Assembly (NCBI GenBank): GCA_031259095.1
Contig: JAIRLW010000397.1
Coordinates: forward strand, 1-17,770
Source: Planctomycetaceae bacterium
Lineage (GTDB): Bacteria; Planctomycetota; Planctomycetia; Pirellulales; Thermoguttaceae
Reading direction: 5' to 3'
Length of the DNA: 17,770 nt
The translations under genes and the position numbers were made by a program. The notes under the pieces are model-generated. The model did no database searches. It was not told the DNA's origin and was given only the letters and a program-made list of their open reading frames with translations. Of this stretch, positions 14,657-17,770 are shown in pieces; within the stretch, counting starts at the first letter, position 1, and every line of letters starts with the position of its first letter.

Positions 14657-15505
14657 TTATCGTTTTCGCCAGAGTGTTTCGTCCGTGATTCCGAGTGTTT
14701 TCTGAACAGCGGCGATATCTTTTTTGAAACGTTTGGCGTCTTCGGGATAACCGGCGGTCGGTTTTAAGTTGGGAATCTTTTCCCGCCAAAATTCGTTAAA
14801 CTTAATCATTGCCCGTTCACGGAGATATTTTGAATTCATCGACGCCAACGCAACCGGAACCTGAGATTCACCCTTCGCAAGAAAACGAAACTCCAACGGT
14901 TTATTTTTGTACGTCAACCGATAAATACTGCTCGCCCGACTTTCCTGAATTACTTGAATCCATGAATCGGGGAAGTATTCCGTGAGTAAATCAAGATAAT
15001 GATTTCGTCCGCCGTGTTTGTCGCAAAGAATCAACACCGGTATTGTAACAGAATAAGCGTTAAGAACGTCGGCAATCAATGTTAAAGTTGCATCAGAAAG
15101 TAACGAACCTTTTGAATCAAACCGGTCAAGTTGACGGTTAAATTCTTCCGGCTCAATGGTTCGGCTGCGAATATCACAAAGCCGGATTTTATTTTCGGAC
15201 AAAATTTTCGTGAATACCGACGTTTGTTTCGTCAATACTGTTTCATCTATATCCAACGGTTGCTGCGGTTTACCCAAATAACGCAACGAAATCATAATAC
15301 CATATTCCAACGCCGTCAACGAACCGCCGCCGTGATAAAGTTTTTTGGAATCGCCGATTTGTATTTCGTAACTTTTAAGTTGTGCAAGAAGCGGCAATAA
15401 ATTGTCGGTCGGCGATTCCCAAACCGTTGCAGAAATAACCAACGGTCCAAGATTCGGACCGTAACCGGCTTCGTCCGTTCCAATAATAAGTTGATTTCCG
15501 TTCAT
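14657..15505 (-). CDS. RNase HII-like protein with altered active-site motifs
   Basis: The 282-residue protein has the order of motifs of type 2 RNases H, which cut RNA in RNA-DNA hybrids. IIGTDEAGYGPNLGP at 7-21 (Asp11, Glu12) corresponds to the DEAGRGPxxGP start of RNase HII, GDSKKLY at 51-57 to the DSKKL block, LILCDKHGG at 158-166 (Asp162) to the third acidic residue, and ASMNSKYLRER at 221-231 to SIIAKVxRDR. Two differences stand out: the Arg of the GRG motif that reads the ribose is a Tyr, and the fourth acidic residue is Glu230 rather than Asp. The protein is also longer than RnhB (about 200 residues), with an extra segment at about 80-155. I recall similar proteins in planctomycetes, usually unnamed. 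It lies 84 bases downstream of the exported repeat protein and may share its transcript. The start is set by the DEAG motif; no strong ribosome binding site is visible. Confidence 0.8.
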   Translation of the reverse strand: MNGNQLIIGTDEAGYGPNLGPLVISATVWESPTDNLLPLLAQLKSYEIQIGDSKKLYHGGGSLTALEYGIMISLRYLGKPQQPLDIDETVLTKQTSVFTKILSENKIRLCDIRSRTIEPEEFNRQLDRFDSKGSLLSDATLTLIADVLNAYSVTIPVLILCDKHGGRNHYLDLLTEYFPDSWIQVIQESRASSIYRLTYKNKPLEFRFLAKGESQVPVALASMNSKYLRERAMIKFNEFWREKIPNLKPTAGYPEDAKRFKKDIAAVQKTLGITDETLWRKR

Positions 15506-15589
15506 TAATTAATCAATTGAATGGTATACCGTTTTCCTTTTAAAAATCTGCTTTAGATGTTCGCTTATCCTGCAATTTTAGGTATTTTT

Positions 15590-17461
15590 TTATTCAAAAA
15601 GTCGATTTTTATAAGGACTAAAGTATAACTGGGCGAGTGTTTGAGAAAGCATCAGTAATTTCTCAATTTTTCGTGCCGTGTCGGATTCCGAATCGGCAAT
15701 ATCTTTCGCTTTTTGAAAAGATTTTTTCGCCTCATCGTTTTCACCAATACGGTACCAATAAAATGTTATCAAAAGATAAACCTGAAACAAATTATTCTTG
15801 CCTTCTATTTCATCGGTGGATGAATTTAATCTTAAAGCCGGTTGATCCGGTTCGCGATGAAAAGAGTAAGGATGCTTAAATTTTCGAACATCTTTAATTT
15901 CATCAAGCAATTTTTGAACTTGGCTAAGATTTTTTTTAGCGCCGAATTTATCGTACAATTTTATTTGAGTATCCGCTATCATTAATTGTTGGTCTGTAAG
16001 TATAGGCAGATTATCAGATAATTTTTTTAGAGTTTCAAGTATTTCTCCGAGTGTTTTCCACGCCCCGCGTAAATCAGGTAATTCTGTTTGAGTTTGACGA
16101 TCAAGTACCTGAAATAACTCCTCTCCCCGTTTCTCCAGATCATTGATTTTTAGTGCATTTTCGGTTTCCTGTTGAAATTGTTCAATTTTCTTTTTTTCCT
16201 CATCCGAATAGGTTGCAAAAAATTGGTTCAATAATTCTTCCGACGCTTCATCTTGCTGTTCAATTTTAGCCATCACCAATTGCCGCGCCGCTTGCGGCTT
16301 TAGAACGGCATCCAATGTTTCAACAAATTCAGCGGCCTCATCCAATTTTCCCGCATCAATCAATAACTTTAAATACCATCGACGAAGTATTAGTGGATTT
16401 TCCGCAACATTTGCCAAATGGTTAACAAGTTCCGCAATAATATTGTTTTGATTATTTTTCGACAACTGGTCAATCATCTTTATCAATAATAGTTCCTGCG
16501 CTTCAGGGGAACTGGTCTGTTTGGCAAGGGCAAGGATTTGTTCAAGAGTAATTGTTTTCACAGAATCCAGAGCGATGTTGTTAATAAAATTATCCTTTTT
16601 CTCGTTATCCTCAAATTTAAGAATTTTGAGAATCTTTTCCGCATCTGCAATTTTACCTTCCTGAGCAAACGTAATCGCCGCTAATCCAAATAAATGTAAT
16701 TTATAGTCTTCATCGATAACAGTTTCGATCATTGCCAGCGCTTCGGCTTGCCGGTCAACAAGAATCAGATTGCGAACAATTAACGCAATAATATTTTGTT
16801 CTTCAACATCTTCAAGTTCCCGTGCTTTTTTTCGTGCTTTTTCAAAGAGAATTTTTGATTCATCACTTTTCCCCTGTTTTGCTAGTTCACGGCCAAGAAT
16901 TACGGAAACAAGTGATTCCAATCCGGCATCTTTCGCTTCAACCGCTCCGGCAAGCGATTTTCGCAATAAATCGGTTACATCAAACTGTTTGACCGTTTCG
17001 TTTTTATCGACATTGCTCTTTTCAATTTGTTCAGCGTCTTCGATAATTTTTTCCGCAACATTGAATTGTTTTTGTGCACGGAGAAACGGTTTGACAATTA
17101 GATTGAGTGTTTTAACGCTTTCAATATAATCGCCGAGATCAGCCTGAGCAAAAGCAACCGCTTCGATCATTTGTGCTTGTACCGATTCTTTTTCAATAGA
17201 CGGAATCAACTTTAACACCTGCTGAATTGTATTCCGCGCCGGTTGTTGATCAGTGAAACGGAGTTCAAGACTGAGTAATTGAAACAGAATCGGAATTTTT
17301 TCTATATTCGGCAACGATTCCAATGATTGATGTGTTTCTGCAATCAACGCAATCAGTTCCGGCGTTTGCTGCAACGTTAACTTTGTTTCCTGCGCTCCGG
17401 CAACAATCGAACTGAATGTAACAAACGCAATAACACAAAACGAAAAATAAACTCGTAACAT
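15590..17461 (-). CDS. Exported helical-repeat (TPR-like) protein
   Basis: Predicted secreted or periplasmic scaffold of about 623 residues built of paired helices of tetratricopeptide type, probably mediating protein contacts. The start at 17461 is preferred over upstream in-frame codons as far as 17566. There AGGAG (17473-17469) sits 7 bases before the ATG, and the protein then begins with a classical Sec signal, MLRVYFSFCVIAFVTF, with a likely cleavage at AGA|QE near residue 22. TPR-like helix pairs show well in AKQGKSDESKILFEKARKKA, FAQEGKIADAEKILKIL, LIDAGKLDEAAEFVETL and YRIGENDEAKKSFQKAKDIA. The middle (about 395-450) is strongly charged, Glu/Lys/Gln-rich and probably coiled coil. No enzymatic motif is seen. 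It lies directly upstream of the RNase HII-like gene on the same strand. Confidence 0.8.
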   Translation of the reverse strand: MLRVYFSFCVIAFVTFSSIVAGAQETKLTLQQTPELIALIAETHQSLESLPNIEKIPILFQLLSLELRFTDQQPARNTIQQVLKLIPSIEKESVQAQMIEAVAFAQADLGDYIESVKTLNLIVKPFLRAQKQFNVAEKIIEDAEQIEKSNVDKNETVKQFDVTDLLRKSLAGAVEAKDAGLESLVSVILGRELAKQGKSDESKILFEKARKKARELEDVEEQNIIALIVRNLILVDRQAEALAMIETVIDEDYKLHLFGLAAITFAQEGKIADAEKILKILKFEDNEKKDNFINNIALDSVKTITLEQILALAKQTSSPEAQELLLIKMIDQLSKNNQNNIIAELVNHLANVAENPLILRRWYLKLLIDAGKLDEAAEFVETLDAVLKPQAARQLVMAKIEQQDEASEELLNQFFATYSDEEKKKIEQFQQETENALKINDLEKRGEELFQVLDRQTQTELPDLRGAWKTLGEILETLKKLSDNLPILTDQQLMIADTQIKLYDKFGAKKNLSQVQKLLDEIKDVRKFKHPYSFHREPDQPALRLNSSTDEIEGKNNLFQVYLLITFYWYRIGENDEAKKSFQKAKDIADSESDTARKIEKLLMLSQTLAQLYFSPYKNRLFE

Positions 17462-17468
17462 TAAAATT

Positions 17469-17473
17469 CTCCT
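17469..17473 (-). promoter_or_regulatory. Ribosome binding site deciding the start of the exported repeat protein
   Basis: AGGAG on the minus strand, 7 bases before the ATG at 17461. No comparable site precedes the earlier in-frame Met codons, and a start here restores a clean Sec signal peptide. Confidence 0.8.
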
Positions 17474-17645
17474 AAAAAGTGTGAAAAAACGATAATTGTT
17501 CCTCATAAACGGTAAACGATATTTTTTCATTTGATCATAGTCTATCAAATAAATCACCATAATCATAGTTCAGACAACATTTTCATCAAACCATTTTTTT
17601 GCTGTTCAGGGAGACGCATCAAGAAAACATTTTTTCATCTCTGAA

Positions 17646-17770
17646 TTATCCCCTATTCCTTTTTAAAATCGTTTTTTTTGAAGAGATGAAAGTCATCGGT
17701 TTCGTAAAATCCGTAATCGTCTTTTTCGTGTCAATATCGACCAATCCGTTGATGTTCACGCGTTGACGAC
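17646..17770 (-). CDS. Possible C-terminal end of a further gene (partial)
   Basis: A minus-strand frame is open from the right edge of the window (first whole codon at 17768) for 40 codons to a TAA at 17646-17648. It reads protein-like (VNINGLVDIDTKKTITDF, ending in the basic tail KKTILKRNRG). A run this long is not rare by chance, so the call is weak. If real, the gene lies 184 bases upstream of the exported repeat protein on the same strand. Its function cannot be judged from this fragment. Confidence 0.35.
   Translation of the reverse strand, partial: RQRVNINGLVDIDTKKTITDFTKPMTFISSKKTILKRNRG

Noticed and set aside
14555..14767. Plus-strand hydrophobic open frame of 70 codons
   Set aside because: It consists of T-rich intergenic sequence and runs antisense into the RNase HII-like gene; the hydrophobicity simply reflects TTT/ATT codons.
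17685..17765. Small plus-strand frame starting MKVIGFVKS
   Set aside because: Only 26 codons, with the opposite strand offering the longer and more protein-like reading.

Overview
The window is a moderately AT-rich stretch of bacterial chromosome, most likely from a member of the Planctomycetota with a lower GC content than the well-known cultured species. That placement is an inference. It rests on the TolC-like outer-membrane lipoprotein, whose conserved region ends HYRKGSLLEY...WPAKAYFDAKRRARERDAG as I remember it from planctomycetes, on a divergent RNase HII-like protein starting with a DEAGYGPNLGP motif, and on the general gene style. No rRNA, tRNA, CRISPR array, prophage or transposase gene was seen.

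Layout from left to right: argH (argininosuccinate lyase, +); a 190-bp MITE-like element with an 8-bp target duplication; an FkbM-type methyltransferase (+); a palindromic repeat between convergent genes; a TolC-family outer-membrane lipoprotein (-); a long divergent intergenic region; a Tat-exported metallophosphoesterase (+) ending in a long palindromic terminator; a PIN-domain protein (+) tightly framed by a 27/28-bp inverted repeat; a repeat-rich gap; gyrA (+) with an unusual acidic insertion; another repeat-rich gap; a 748-residue membrane-anchored protein of unknown function (+); a small unknown protein (+); then, on the minus strand, an RNase HII-like protein and, upstream of it, an exported helical-repeat protein. 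The far right edge may hold the last 40 codons of one more minus-strand gene.

The genes do not form one pathway. They are mostly single transcription units of housekeeping, envelope and unknown function. The two clearest possible couplings are the exported repeat protein with the RNase HII-like gene (same strand, 84-bp gap) and the 748-residue protein with the small unknown gene (same strand).

The most striking aspect is the intergenic DNA. Nearly every gap carries a different inverted or dispersed repeat: a GTAA-ended MITE with three or four recognisable ends, an ATCTGCG/GTTAATAAAA family with three copies, a CACGAA/TTCGTG element, a GTAGGCGA hairpin family, a GTGGA/TCCAC element and a CCCATTAG/CTAATGGG palindrome. 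I do not see a convincing new multi-gene system. The best candidates for something undescribed are the repeat-framed PIN gene, the MITE family hugging gene ends, the acidic loop inside GyrA, and the altered catalytic motifs of the RNase HII-like protein.
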